Shown here: positions 35,145 to 45,644 of the stretch, one piece after another
Layout: each line of letters starts with the position of its first letter
Numbering within the stretch: the first letter of the stretch is position 1
DNA from: JAVVEG01 sp041751425
GTDB taxonomy: Bacteria > Pseudomonadota > Gammaproteobacteria > Pseudomonadales > Pseudohongiellaceae
Direction: 5' to 3'
Assembly: GCA_041751425.1 (NCBI GenBank)
Contig: JBGSXL010000008.1
Span: 1-64,000, forward strand
DNA: 64,000 nt
Notes under the pieces: generated by a model
The model's database searches: none
What the model was told of the DNA's origin: nothing
Seen by the model: the letters and a program-made list of their open reading frames with translations, nothing else
Position numbers and translations under genes: made by a program

Positions 35145-36649
35145 CGCAACGCACAGCGACAGACACCACAATAGAAGCGCTGCTCCGCCCGGTAATGGTG
35201 TTGATGTCAGGCAGAGTGCTGGGATTTGTGGCGGCGTTCGCCATTCCCATCGTACTGGCTCGAGTCTTCGATCAGCATGACTTTGGAACATACAAACAAC
35301 TTTTTCTCATCCACGCCACGTTGTTCGGATTCGCACAGCTGGGTATGGCGGAAAGCCTGTACTATTTCTTGCCGATGGAGGCGCAGCGCAGCGGAGCTTA
35401 TATACTGAATGCTGTGTTGGTAATGGGCAGCGCGGGACTACTTTGCGCGATACTTTTGTGGTGGCAAAGCGACACGGTTGCGACTCTGCTGAACAATACC
35501 GAACTGATCCCTTTAATTCCTTACGTCGGTTTGTATTTACTACTGATCCTACTGGGATTGGTACTGGAAATTGTACTTACGGCCAGTAGACAGCACCTGG
35601 GCGCCTCGCTCAGCTATGCTGGCACCGATCTGGTCCGTGCCGTATTTTTTGTTGTACCAGTGCTCTGGGTCGCAGATCTGCACTGGTTAATGACGGGGGC
35701 CGTTGCGTTCGCTCTCGTAAAACTCATCGTCACGCTGCTGTATCTGGCGCGCTCAAGCGACATGGTGTTAAGGACAGACAGGAACCATCTACGCAGCCAT
35801 CTTGCCTACGCCCTGCCCTTTGGATTCGCTGGCGTTATCGAGATACTGCAACTCAATTTTCACCTGTACGCTGTTTCGTACTATTTCGATGCGGCGACAT
35901 TTGCCATTTATGCTGTAGGTTGTCTGCAGGTTCCACTCATAGATATTCTGACTTCCTCTACCTCCAACGTGATGATGGTCAATATGCGCCAGAAAGTCAT
36001 CCAGCGCGACTTTGGCGCGGTGCATGCCATCTGGCTTGACTCTATTCGCAAGATATCTTTGTTGCTTTTACCATTGGTCACGCTGCTACTGCTGGCAGCA
36101 CCTCTGCTGATTGTGGTTCTGTTTGGCGAAGCGTATCGTGCCAGCGTTCCTGTTTTCATGGTATGGACCGCAAGCACCGCTCTGACGATTCTGTTGACAG
36201 ATAGCGTATTGCGCGTTTTTGCACAAAACCGCTATCTCATTCTGCAGAATTTCGTGCGTCTTGCCATTGTAGTGTTACTGATCCAGTTTTTTATTAATCA
36301 GTATCACCTTGTGGGTGCCGTATTGGTTACCACACTGGCTGCTGCAATTATCAAGGTGATGGCGTTGTATAGGGTCAAGTCACTTATACAAGTGTCCTGG
36401 TCTGTGCTATTGCCATGGCGCAGCTTGATGATGACATTCCTGATATGTGTAGTGGCGCTATTACCTTCTCTGCTTCTAAGGGAATTTCTGGCATTACCAC
36501 CCATTCTGACACTATTTGTTGTGAGTGCCTTTTTCATCTTGACCTACACTCTGTTGCTGCTGTTACCTGGCCTTCTTACTCGCAAGGAGAAAAGCCAGTT
36601 GTTGACCTGGGCATCAGCAACATTCACGCGATATCGAATCAATTTCTGA
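35141..36649 (+). CDS. Wzx-type lipid-linked oligosaccharide flippase
   Basis: 502 residues with about 12-14 membrane segments and the MOP-superfamily start LMSGRVLGFVAAFAIPIVLA followed by RVFDQHDFGTYKQLF. It moves undecaprenyl-linked repeat units across the inner membrane for the Wzy polymerase. Its ATG overlaps the deacetylase stop (ATGA). Confidence 0.92.
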   Translation: MTQRTATDTTIEALLRPVMVLMSGRVLGFVAAFAIPIVLARVFDQHDFGTYKQLFLIHATLFGFAQLGMAESLYYFLPMEAQRSGAYILNAVLVMGSAGLLCAILLWWQSDTVATLLNNTELIPLIPYVGLYLLLILLGLVLEIVLTASRQHLGASLSYAGTDLVRAVFFVVPVLWVADLHWLMTGAVAFALVKLIVTLLYLARSSDMVLRTDRNHLRSHLAYALPFGFAGVIEILQLNFHLYAVSYYFDAATFAIYAVGCLQVPLIDILTSSTSNVMMVNMRQKVIQRDFGAVHAIWLDSIRKISLLLLPLVTLLLLAAPLLIVVLFGEAYRASVPVFMVWTASTALTILLTDSVLRVFAQNRYLILQNFVRLAIVVLLIQFFINQYHLVGAVLVTTLAAAIIKVMALYRVKSLIQVSWSVLLPWRSLMMTFLICVVALLPSLLLREFLALPPILTLFVVSAFFILTYTLLLLLPGLLTRKEKSQLLTWASATFTRYRINF

Positions 36650-36659
36650 AGGGTTATTT

Positions 36660-38651
36660 ATGTGCGGCATTGCAGGCATAGCAGGAGGCGATGGGCAACC
36701 AGTTCATCACGCCGAAATCAAGGCGATGTGCGACGCGCTCGTCCACCGTGGCCCGGACGATGATGGTTTCTTTGTCGAAGGGCATGTCGGCATGGGGATG
36801 CGCCGCCTCAGCATCATTGATGTAGAACATGGGCAACAACCTGCCTGGAACGCGAACAGGGATATCTGCGTAGTGCTCAATGGAGAGATCTACAACTACC
36901 ACGAACTGCGTCTCGAGCTTATGAGCAACGGTCATGTGTTCAGAACTCACTCTGATACTGAAGTGATAGTTCATCTGTACGAGGAAATGGGTGAACGCTG
37001 CATTGAGCGCTTGCGCGGCATGTTTGCGTTCGCAATCTGGGATCGAAAGCAGGATCTCGTGTTGTTGATGCGCGACAGGCTGGGCATCAAACCACTTTAC
37101 TATGCTGAGGTTAATGGTCGGCTAATGTTCGGCTCAGAAATGAAGGCACTACTACAACTGCCAGATATCAAGAAAGAGTTCAACTGGGCCGCCGTCAGTT
37201 ATCTGTTCTCATTTTTGTCCACGCCTGCCGACGAAAGTATTCTGCTGGGTATTCATAAACTGGAACCCGGTTGCATGTTGCGTTTTTCTCCGAGTTCCAA
37301 GTTGCAAATAAAACAGTACTGGGACATTCAGTTCACACCCAATCACGACCGCAACGAGGAAGAAACAATTGCTCAGTTGCGTGATCAACTTGATGATGCG
37401 GTACGCAGTTGCATGGTCAGCGATGTTCCGGTAGGCGCTTTTCTCAGCGGAGGTCTGGATTCCAGTGCAGTGGTTGCAATCATGTCAAAGCAGCAGCAAG
37501 CGCCCGTAAAGACGTTCAGTATCGGATTTTCTGATGCAGACTATGACGAATCTGGTTATGCGCGCGAAGTAGCTCTGGCTTTGGGAACAGAGCATCACGA
37601 ATTGATTCTGAAATCGAATACGGCCGACCTGATGCACGATCTGGCCTGGTATCTGGATGAACCGTTCGGCGACTCATCCGTGATTCCCACATTCATGGTC
37701 TCGCAGTTAGCATCGCAGCACGTCAAAGTTATACTTTCAGGCGATGGTGGCGATGAGGTGTTCGGGGGATACGACAAATATCTGGTGGAACACAGAGAGC
37801 GCCAGCGACCTCACCTCCCACTGCCACTGCGCAAAATGATTGCCACGCTGTCCTCATTCTTACCAGAAGGTGTAAAGGGTCGTGATTATCTGCGACACAT
37901 GGCTCTACATGGGTCAGAACGTTATCTGGACTCATCAAACCTGTATTCACTTGAACAGAAAACCTCCCTGTTCACCTCCGAGTTCGCCGAACAGATACTG
38001 GCCAGTGATACATGGCATGAATCGACTGGTATTCTGTCCGCGTCCGGTGACAGCCACTGGTTGTCGGCTTTGCAGTATCACGACATCAAGACCTACCTGC
38101 CTCTGGACATCCTGACCAAAGTGGATCGCATGAGCATGGCAAACTCATTGGAAGTTCGTGTGCCGTTGCTTGATCACAAACTGCTGGAATTTGCAGCGAC
38201 CATACCTGCTGACATGCGCTTAAAGGAAGGGCGCACCAAACATATTTTCAAAGAGGCCATGCGCGGCAAACTGCCGGAGAATATCATCGACAGACGGAAG
38301 CAGGGATTTGCGGTGCCACTGGAGCACTGGTTCCGAGGAGACCTGAACGGCTTTGTGCGTGAATTGCTACTTTCGGACCGTTGCCTTGCACGTGGTATTT
38401 TCAATGCAGACTATATTCGCAAGCTGCTAACGCTACATGAGCAGGGCCGTCCACTTGGTCAGCATTTGTGGATGTTAATTTCGTTTGAGCTGTGGTGCCG
38501 CCAGTTCATGGATCAGAATCTGGTTAACCTCGCTTTACGCAATCCTGAGCGCGCCGTCGCGAGCGCTGAAGAGATCAATACCAGCATAGCAACACACAGC
38601 GCAGACCTGCATAGTCCGGAAATCCCGCAACTCTTTACAGAAAGCAGATAG
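36660..38651 (+). CDS. Asparagine synthase-type glutamine amidotransferase 1
   Basis: 663 residues. Class II glutaminase with nucleophile C2 (MCGIAGIAGG), VLNGEIYNYHELR and HSDTEV; then the AsnB synthetase domain with pyrophosphate loop SGGLDSS (263-269), SGDGGDEVFGGYDKY, and TKVDRMSMANSLEVRVPLLD. In polysaccharide loci such enzymes amidate uronic acids (WbpS-like), whereas free asparagine synthesis is less likely in this context. Exosortase-type EPS loci usually contain two of these, as here (second copy at 42226). A polar C-terminal tail of about 35 residues follows the domain. Confidence 0.92.
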   Translation: MCGIAGIAGGDGQPVHHAEIKAMCDALVHRGPDDDGFFVEGHVGMGMRRLSIIDVEHGQQPAWNANRDICVVLNGEIYNYHELRLELMSNGHVFRTHSDTEVIVHLYEEMGERCIERLRGMFAFAIWDRKQDLVLLMRDRLGIKPLYYAEVNGRLMFGSEMKALLQLPDIKKEFNWAAVSYLFSFLSTPADESILLGIHKLEPGCMLRFSPSSKLQIKQYWDIQFTPNHDRNEEETIAQLRDQLDDAVRSCMVSDVPVGAFLSGGLDSSAVVAIMSKQQQAPVKTFSIGFSDADYDESGYAREVALALGTEHHELILKSNTADLMHDLAWYLDEPFGDSSVIPTFMVSQLASQHVKVILSGDGGDEVFGGYDKYLVEHRERQRPHLPLPLRKMIATLSSFLPEGVKGRDYLRHMALHGSERYLDSSNLYSLEQKTSLFTSEFAEQILASDTWHESTGILSASGDSHWLSALQYHDIKTYLPLDILTKVDRMSMANSLEVRVPLLDHKLLEFAATIPADMRLKEGRTKHIFKEAMRGKLPENIIDRRKQGFAVPLEHWFRGDLNGFVRELLLSDRCLARGIFNADYIRKLLTLHEQGRPLGQHLWMLISFELWCRQFMDQNLVNLALRNPERAVASAEEINTSIATHSADLHSPEIPQLFTESR

Positions 38652-38849
38652 CCCGTCTCTCGCAAAGAATTCAACCTCCAGCTTCAGTGTTTTACCCGAT
38701 GGTGATGACAGCTCTAACACTTTATTCTCGACCATTCTCCTGCTGCTGCCCTCCTGCAAGTCAACACAGCGCCGAGGGGGATGGGACGAAGTGTGCGCGT
38801 ACAACCGGCACTCATTATTACTCACGAAGTTTCGCTACCAGAGAATAGT

Positions 38850-39953
38850 ATGATGACGACGCAACCATTGTTGCTCGAATCCGTTGCACCAGGCATACGT
38901 ATAGCAGTAATTGCCCCGAGTCTGGAAATTCTGGGAGGTCAGGGCGTTCAGGCTGCGGCTTTGATCGCCGCACTACAGGATGATGGTTTCAGTGTTAATT
39001 TTCTGCCAGTGAACCCACGCTTCCCGCGCTCGCTGAGATGGCTGCGCGAGATCCCTTACCTGCGCACGTTCTTCAATCAGATACTCTACCGTTGGCAACT
39101 CAGAAAAATCCGGGATGTGGATATTGTCCATCTTTTCTCTGCTTCCTATTGGTCATTTGTATTGTCGCAGATACCTGCCATCAAAGCGGCGCAAAAATAT
39201 GGAAAGCCGGTATTTCTGAATTATCACAGTGGTGAAGCCGATGATCATCTTCGGCACTGGGGAACACGCGTGCATCCATGGTTGCGTAAGGTGGAAAAGA
39301 TTGTCGTGCCATCGTTTTATCTACAGGATGTATTCGCACGTTATGGATACGATGCACAGATCATCCCCAACATGATCAGCCTTACCCAGTTCCGCTACCG
39401 CCCGCGCCTAGCGCTACAACCCAATCTACTTTCAGTGCGAAATCTTGAGCCGATCTACCGCGTTGAGAACACACTCGTCGCGTTCGCGCTCATCAAGAGA
39501 CAACTGCCAGAGGCGACACTGACTATAGCCGGCTACGGCAGCCTGGAATCCACTCTGCGCAAACAGATAAGTACTCTGGGGCTGACAGGCGTAACGTTTG
39601 TGGGACGCGTGGAACCAATCGATATTGCGGCGCTATACGACAAAGCTGAAATATTTATCAATTCATCCATAGTCGACAATCAACCTGTCTCCATACTTGA
39701 AGCATTCGCGGCGGGTCTGCCCGTGGTCAGCACACCGACTGGCGATATTGAATTTATGATCCGTGATAAAGAGACAGGGCTTCTTGTACCTCCGGATCAG
39801 CCTGGCGCAATTGCTGCTGCTGTGTTCTGGCTCCTGAACAATCAACAAGATGCTATTCGCATGACTGACGCAGCACGTCAGGAAGTTGAAAAATACACCT
39901 GGCGAAATGTGCAATCAGACTGGCGGGAACTTTTCAGTGGAGAATCCTCATGA
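38850..39953 (+). CDS. Glycosyltransferase family 4
   Basis: 367 residues from the ATG at 38850; the frame is open to 38781 but has no usable ribosome site there. GT-B fold: IRIAVIAPSLEILGGQGVQA at the N-terminus, NLLSVRNLEPIYRVENTLVA at the domain boundary, and FINSSIVDNQPVSILEAFAA with GLPVVSTPTGDIEFMI as the donor-binding EX7E region. A further transferase of the repeat-unit pathway. A 198-base gap separates it from the amidotransferase, one of the few long gaps in the locus. Confidence 0.9.
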   Translation: MMTTQPLLLESVAPGIRIAVIAPSLEILGGQGVQAAALIAALQDDGFSVNFLPVNPRFPRSLRWLREIPYLRTFFNQILYRWQLRKIRDVDIVHLFSASYWSFVLSQIPAIKAAQKYGKPVFLNYHSGEADDHLRHWGTRVHPWLRKVEKIVVPSFYLQDVFARYGYDAQIIPNMISLTQFRYRPRLALQPNLLSVRNLEPIYRVENTLVAFALIKRQLPEATLTIAGYGSLESTLRKQISTLGLTGVTFVGRVEPIDIAALYDKAEIFINSSIVDNQPVSILEAFAAGLPVVSTPTGDIEFMIRDKETGLLVPPDQPGAIAAAVFWLLNNQQDAIRMTDAARQEVEKYTWRNVQSDWRELFSGESS

Positions 39954-42238
39954 ACTTACAGAAACTGTTTACTATGGCACCCGCTGAGATTGCATTTCGT
40001 GGTCGGCAGGCCATGTTCAAGACGGTGGAACGTGTGAGTTCCTCTGCCCAGGACAAGGTCAGGCCAGTCAATGACTTTTTCCTCTGCCTGGACGAGAATA
40101 CTGACGACAGCCCGGCTTCTCTTTTCAAACGCGGCAATCCTGAGTATGCCGCGGAAAGACTACAGTCCGTGTTCAGAGCTGCCGCGCCGCTAAACTTCTT
40201 CAGTGGCGCCAGTGATGCTCTGACACCGGAGCTGATCCATAAGTACCTGTCCGAAGATGCCGCTGCTATTATCAAGTCCGCCGATGCCGTGTGTGAGGGG
40301 CGTTTCGAAATACTGGGTTATGGCCCTTTGACCTTTTTCGATGAAAACCAGACAAACAAAATCAACTGGCATTTGGATGCAGTGTCGGGACACGTGGCTC
40401 CCCTATTGCATTGGAGTCGCATTGATCCTCTGAATTTTTCGCAGGTAGGCGACAGCAAAGTTGTGTGGGAGTTGAATCGTCATCAGTGGCTTATGACGCT
40501 GGGACTGGCGTGGCAACTCACGGGCAACGAGCGCTACGCTCAGGTGTTCGTGCAGTACGTGATCACCTGGATGCAGGACAATCCCACTGGGTTTGGTATC
40601 AACTGGTGCAGTTCACTGGAAGTCTCCTATCGGCTGATCTCCTGGTGCTGGGCGTTAGTCATGTTTCGAAACTCCGCCTCGCTATCGCCACATACCTTGC
40701 TGAGTATGACATCCTGGCTGCACGCACATGCCACTCATATTGAACGCTATCTATCCGTGTACTACTCACCTAACACTCATCTGACCGGAGAGGCATTGGG
40801 CCTATTCTATGCAGGTGTGCTGTTTCCGGAGATCAATGGTGCTGCGCGCTGGCGAACTCTGGGCCGCCGCATTCTGCTTGAGCAGATGGCGCGTCAAGTA
40901 CACGAGGACGGTGTGTATTTTGAACAATCTACACGCTATCAATACTACACCGTGGAGATATACCTGCATTTCATGATTCTGTCGCAGGGTCACGGCGATT
41001 TGCTTCCCGGCAGCTTTGCCACACGACTGCAATCGATGCTGGATTTTTTATTGAATCTGCGACGACCCGACGGCACTTTCCCGCAGTTAGGCGACACAGA
41101 TGGTGGTTCCTTACTGCCACTGCTGAAAAGGGAACCAGGTGACTTCAGCGCTTTGTTTTCCGTAGCGGCATCGTTGTTTCGTCGGGAAGACTACGCGTGG
41201 GCAGCGCAGAGCTGTACGCCTGAACTTACCTGTCTTCTTGGTCCCGCCGGCCATTACGGATATCTGTCTCTAAGGAAGAAAGCGCCACGTGTCATGGTAT
41301 CGCAGTTGTATCCGGACGGTGGCTATGTCGTCATGCGCAGCGACTGGCGAGAACATGGGCATCAACTTATTCTCGATATAGGTCCGCTGGGATGCCCGGA
41401 TAGCGCAGCGCATGGACACGCAGATTTGCTGGCCATACAATGCAGCGCCTTTGGTGACAACTATCTGGTTGATGCGGGTACCGGAAATTACACCGCCGAT
41501 CCTGCCTGGCGCAACTATTTTCGCAGCACGCATGCGCACAATACCGTGACCGTCGATGGCTTATCACAGATGGAGCCAAATGGTCCTTTCGGATGGCAGG
41601 GCCGACGTTCGCGTGTGCAACTACTTGATTGTCGCAGCACTTCCAGCATGGCATCGGTGGATGCCAGGCACGACGCATGGGCCACCTTGCCGGACCCGGT
41701 GCTGCACCGTCGCAGAATCATCTTCGTGCGACAACGCTACTGGATAATCGTTGATGACATGAGCGCGAGTCAGCATCACCGGTTCAATCTGCATTTCCAG
41801 TTTGCACCTATTGCGGTGCAACTGGAGTGTGGTGACTGGACGCGCGCTGTGGGTGAAGGCGGCAGTTGTCTTTTGATGCACATCAGCGCCACCCAATCAG
41901 TCCAATTCAAAATCAGAACTGGCGAACTCGAGCCTCCTTCCGGTTGGATCTCCGATAACTATGGACGTCGCGCCCCTGCTCCATCATTGCACTGTACGGC
42001 CGAATCCTCGGAGCCTATTCGCTTTGTCACTGTCCTGATGCCTGAGATGGAGGCGAACGCCGCGCATCCAAAAATGTGCATCAACTACTCATCAAAGACG
42101 GGAGATCACCAATTGCGGATGCAGATGGACTCTTTACACGAAGACACTTCACAACCAGTTAAGCAACACCTCGACATTATCGACATATCCGACAAGGACA
42201 TCACCATCATGCAAGGAGACGCTCCGTGTGCGGAATAG
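39950..42238 (+). CDS. Heparinase II/III-family polysaccharide lyase-like protein
   Basis: 762 residues; the ATG overlaps the previous stop (ATGA). N-terminal alpha/alpha toroid with KINWHLDAVSGHVAPLLHWS, LSVYYSPNTHLTGEALGLFY (Asn and His usual in the active site) and FEQSTRYQYYTVEIYLHFMI, then the beta-sheet domain with GCPDSAAHGHADLLAIQ, DAGTGNY and RSTHAHNTVTVDG. The family cleaves uronic-acid-containing glycans by beta-elimination. Its presence in a biosynthetic locus suggests trimming or release of the exported chain. No clear signal peptide is visible, which is usual for these EPS-locus members. Confidence 0.9.
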   Translation: MNLQKLFTMAPAEIAFRGRQAMFKTVERVSSSAQDKVRPVNDFFLCLDENTDDSPASLFKRGNPEYAAERLQSVFRAAAPLNFFSGASDALTPELIHKYLSEDAAAIIKSADAVCEGRFEILGYGPLTFFDENQTNKINWHLDAVSGHVAPLLHWSRIDPLNFSQVGDSKVVWELNRHQWLMTLGLAWQLTGNERYAQVFVQYVITWMQDNPTGFGINWCSSLEVSYRLISWCWALVMFRNSASLSPHTLLSMTSWLHAHATHIERYLSVYYSPNTHLTGEALGLFYAGVLFPEINGAARWRTLGRRILLEQMARQVHEDGVYFEQSTRYQYYTVEIYLHFMILSQGHGDLLPGSFATRLQSMLDFLLNLRRPDGTFPQLGDTDGGSLLPLLKREPGDFSALFSVAASLFRREDYAWAAQSCTPELTCLLGPAGHYGYLSLRKKAPRVMVSQLYPDGGYVVMRSDWREHGHQLILDIGPLGCPDSAAHGHADLLAIQCSAFGDNYLVDAGTGNYTADPAWRNYFRSTHAHNTVTVDGLSQMEPNGPFGWQGRRSRVQLLDCRSTSSMASVDARHDAWATLPDPVLHRRRIIFVRQRYWIIVDDMSASQHHRFNLHFQFAPIAVQLECGDWTRAVGEGGSCLLMHISATQSVQFKIRTGELEPPSGWISDNYGRRAPAPSLHCTAESSEPIRFVTVLMPEMEANAAHPKMCINYSSKTGDHQLRMQMDSLHEDTSQPVKQHLDIIDISDKDITIMQGDAPCAE

Positions 42239-44205
42239 CAGGAATACTTAAATTCGAAGCAACCGGAAAAGTAAACGACGGGATTTTGTTACAGATGCGC
42301 GAGACGCTTCGCCACCGGGGCCCTGATGGCGCGGGTATCATGATAGAAGGGCGTATTGGCTTAGCACATCGCCGACTGGCCATCATTGATATAGACGGCG
42401 GGCACCAACCCATGCCCAACGACAAACGTGACTGTTGGCTTACCTATAACGGTGAGCTTTACAACTACAAGTCGATCCGAATTGATCTGGAGAAGCTGGG
42501 CTATCAGTTTGAAACTCAGTCTGACACAGAAGTATTACTGCATGCGTATGAGGCTTATGGTGAAGCTTGTGTTGATAAATTCGAGGGCATGTTTGCGTTT
42601 GCAATATGGGATTCGCGAGATCAAAGCCTGTTCATGGCGCGCGACAGATTGGGAATCAAACCACTCTACTACAGCGTATCGGGGTCGGAATTGCGCTTCG
42701 CCTCAGAAGTCAAAGCTTTATTGGTTGAAGCGACCCAAAAACACACATTCAACGCCGCTGTACTGCCTGATTTCCTGGCCAATCGCTACGTCGCCGGCAG
42801 CGAAACTTTCTTTACAGGTATCTACAAACTGCTGCCAGCTCACACCCTGCAGTGGAATGCCAGAGATGGATTCAAACAAAGGCACTATTGGCAACCACCA
42901 CCAACTAAGGAAGACGAGAACAGCACAATACAGGATTACGTTGAACAGGTGAGTTCGACTTTGCAGGAAGCTGTACGTAGCCATCTGATCAGTGACGTGC
43001 CCATAGGCCTTTTTCTGTCCGGTGGCCTTGATTCGACGGCACTGGCAGCGATCATGGCGCCCATGTTGGACGCCCCCATCAAGACATTCTCAGTGGGTTT
43101 TAGCGAAGCTGCAGCCAACGAACTGGGTTACGCCAGGGTCGCAGCAGAAGCAGTCGGCGCTGAACATCGAGATCTGCAAGTGACAGCAGAGCAGTTTTTT
43201 GCAGCGCTGCCGCATCTCATCTGGCACGAAGACGAACCTCTTGCTTTTACGTCCAGTGTACCGCTGCATCTGTTGTCGAAGTTGGCCAGCGAGCATGTCA
43301 AGGTGGTGCTGACAGGTGAGGGAGCCGATGAACTCTTTATCGGCTACGACTATCGCTATCGCGTGACGGCATTCAATGAGCGTTGGGGAAAGCGCTTTAA
43401 TCTTGTGAGCAATACGCGAAGCAGAGCTCTTGTGGCCGACCTGATTCCACGCCTGCCTCAAAGTATTCGTCGTTATGCTGAACGCAGTTTTGTAGCACTG
43501 GGCACAGAACCGCGCCAATTGTTCTGCGAGAACTTCTCTGTTTTCCGAGCACAACATCGAGACAAATTGTTAAAGGGAAAGTCCAATCAAGCTTTCAACG
43601 AACCGAACGATCCGCATCGACACACACTGGAGTTTTTTGCAGCCGCCGGTGACGACATCATTCAATGCATGAGCCATGCCGATCTGCAGACCTATCTGGT
43701 GGAACTGCTTATGAAACAGGACCAGATGAGCATGTCGGCATCTCTGGAAAGTCGCGTGCCTTTCCTGGACCACCGATTGGTGGATCTGGTGGCGGCTATC
43801 CCCGCACGATTCAAGATGCAGGGTTGGCAAACAAAGTCACTGCTGCGCGAAGCAGTGCGCGACATAATTCCAGCGGAGATTCTGCAACGTCGAAAAATGG
43901 GTTTCCCGGTACCTTTAAGCGGTTGGCTGCGCGGTCCTTTCTGGAATCTTCTGGAGAACGTAATACTGGGACACCGGGCAAGATCCAGAGGACTGTTCGA
44001 TGCAGATGCGGTAGCACAGTTGGCACATGAACATCGCCTAGGCAAGGCGGATCATGGTGAGCGTCTGTGGTTGTTGCTGAACATGGAAATATGGCAACGC
44101 ATCTTTGTAGACGGTGATCATCCTTCAGCGGTGTATTCAGACAGTTCACAAGTGGAATTACAAGTTCATCATTCACGACGCTCCGGCGCAATTCTTACAG
44201 GTTGA
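42226..44205 (+). CDS. Asparagine synthase-type glutamine amidotransferase 2
   Basis: 659 residues from GTG 42226, fixed by the need for C2 (MCGIAGILKFE) and by AAGGAGACG upstream; it overlaps the lyase gene by 13 bases. Glutaminase motifs NGELYNYKS and QSDTEVL; synthetase PP-loop SGGLDST (265-271), LTGEGADELFIGYD, and MKQDQMSMSASLESRVPFLD. It diverges clearly from copy 1 at 36660 (different linker, different C-terminus), so the two probably amidate different residues or acceptors. Confidence 0.92.
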   Translation: MCGIAGILKFEATGKVNDGILLQMRETLRHRGPDGAGIMIEGRIGLAHRRLAIIDIDGGHQPMPNDKRDCWLTYNGELYNYKSIRIDLEKLGYQFETQSDTEVLLHAYEAYGEACVDKFEGMFAFAIWDSRDQSLFMARDRLGIKPLYYSVSGSELRFASEVKALLVEATQKHTFNAAVLPDFLANRYVAGSETFFTGIYKLLPAHTLQWNARDGFKQRHYWQPPPTKEDENSTIQDYVEQVSSTLQEAVRSHLISDVPIGLFLSGGLDSTALAAIMAPMLDAPIKTFSVGFSEAAANELGYARVAAEAVGAEHRDLQVTAEQFFAALPHLIWHEDEPLAFTSSVPLHLLSKLASEHVKVVLTGEGADELFIGYDYRYRVTAFNERWGKRFNLVSNTRSRALVADLIPRLPQSIRRYAERSFVALGTEPRQLFCENFSVFRAQHRDKLLKGKSNQAFNEPNDPHRHTLEFFAAAGDDIIQCMSHADLQTYLVELLMKQDQMSMSASLESRVPFLDHRLVDLVAAIPARFKMQGWQTKSLLREAVRDIIPAEILQRRKMGFPVPLSGWLRGPFWNLLENVILGHRARSRGLFDADAVAQLAHEHRLGKADHGERLWLLLNMEIWQRIFVDGDHPSAVYSDSSQVELQVHHSRRSGAILTG

Positions 44206-44208
44206 TAT

Positions 44209-45567
44209 ATGGGTAATCTACGCTTGAACGGCGGTACTAAAGACATGAGCACAAGGAGTGCAAGCATCGATGAATTCGCTGACATTATACGCACGTACGA
44301 GTTGCGCCACACCGGTATGCAAATTGACCGCCCGCGAATGCGCATACTGTGGGTGAAGATGGGTGGGCTATGGCCAATTAACTCTGGCGGACGGCTGCGC
44401 AGTTATCACATCATCAACGAACTGTCGCACGACAACGATGTCACTGTTCTCACCACGCATACCATAAATGAAAATCCGCAAGACCTCAGGCTGCATCTGC
44501 CTGCGTGCAAGAGTGTCAACTCGCGGTTGTTCTGTCCGCCCAAGAGCAGCAGTTGGGGTTTTCTTCTGTCGCTGGCAAGCTCCTGGATGTCTCGCTTGCC
44601 AGTCGATATGTATAAACACCAGTTTCCCGAACTACAGAGCGAAGTTGAATTACTCCTTGGCAGTGGCAACTTTGATGTTTGCATCGCCGATTTCATGACG
44701 GCTGTTCCTAACGTCTCCATGACAGGCACTACACCTGTCGTCTTCTTTTCCCACAATGTCGAGTACATGATCTGGCAGAGATTACGCGATAACGAGACTT
44801 CATGGCTGAAGAGGCTATTACTCTCCATCGAATGGCGCAAGATGCGCCGGGCAGAAATGCATGCCTGCAATGTTGCGAAGGCTACGATCGCGGTTTCCGC
44901 TTCCGATGCGAAGAAACTTCAGGAGATCAGCAGTAATGCTCAGATTGATCCTGTGAATACAGGGGTGGACATCGATTACTTTAAGGCAGACACCACTGCA
45001 GTCAAGAAGCCATTCGCGATTGTTTTCAGTGGTTCAATGGACTGGTTTCCTAATGAGGACGCGATGCTGTACTTCATGAAAGAGGTGCTGCCCAAAGTGC
45101 AAGCGGAGATACCGGAAACTTCTATGAGTATCGTGGGCCGCAATCCCTCGGAACGTTTGCGAACTGCTGCCATTCTGGCAGGCGTGGAAGTCACCGGTAC
45201 CGTACCGGATATTCGGCCCTGGTTAGATAAAGCCGCCGTGTATATCGTGCCGCTGAGAATCGGCGGAGGGACGCGCCTGAAGATCTACGAGGCGTTGTCG
45301 ATGGGGATGGCGGTGGTCTCCACAACTATCGGAGCGGAAGGGCTGAGCCTGATTGATGACGTCCACCTGTTACGAGCCGATACCTCAGAAAAGTTTGCTC
45401 GCAACATCGTTACTCTTTTGAAATACCCCGCCATGCGAACTTCGTTCGGCGAGGCAGGTCGTCTGTTGATGGAAGAGAACTACGGCTGGTCGAAGATAGC
45501 GCATCAGTTCGAAACCCTTTGCCGGGCAGCTCTCGATGAAAAGCCAGCCAGGGCAAAGCTATCGTGA
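44209..45567 (+). CDS. Glycosyltransferase (GT4-like) of the exosortase-associated type
   Basis: 452 residues from ATG 44209; an internal ATG at 44248 is possible. RILWVKMGGLWPINSGGRLR then SYHIINELS at the start of the GT-B fold, FFSHNVEYMIWQR, VNTGVDIDYF, VFSGSMDWFPNEDAMLYFM, and PLRIGGGTRLKIYEALSMGM with AVVSTTIGAEGL. This pattern, with the GSMDWFPN segment, is that of the sugar transferases found in PEP-CTERM/XrtA-type loci. The substrate is unknown. Confidence 0.9.
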   Translation: MGNLRLNGGTKDMSTRSASIDEFADIIRTYELRHTGMQIDRPRMRILWVKMGGLWPINSGGRLRSYHIINELSHDNDVTVLTTHTINENPQDLRLHLPACKSVNSRLFCPPKSSSWGFLLSLASSWMSRLPVDMYKHQFPELQSEVELLLGSGNFDVCIADFMTAVPNVSMTGTTPVVFFSHNVEYMIWQRLRDNETSWLKRLLLSIEWRKMRRAEMHACNVAKATIAVSASDAKKLQEISSNAQIDPVNTGVDIDYFKADTTAVKKPFAIVFSGSMDWFPNEDAMLYFMKEVLPKVQAEIPETSMSIVGRNPSERLRTAAILAGVEVTGTVPDIRPWLDKAAVYIVPLRIGGGTRLKIYEALSMGMAVVSTTIGAEGLSLIDDVHLLRADTSEKFARNIVTLLKYPAMRTSFGEAGRLLMEENYGWSKIAHQFETLCRAALDEKPARAKLS

Positions 45568-45644
45568 AATTCGATTTCTCCCACCCCCATCTGTAATCCG
45601 TTTAATAACTTTTTTTCAACCATTTTTACAATCAGGGATTTACC

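Noticed and set aside
42226..44205. Second asparagine synthase as a recent tandem duplicate of the one at 36660
   Set aside because: The two differ in linkers, C-termini and many motif-flanking residues; they look like long-separated paralogues.
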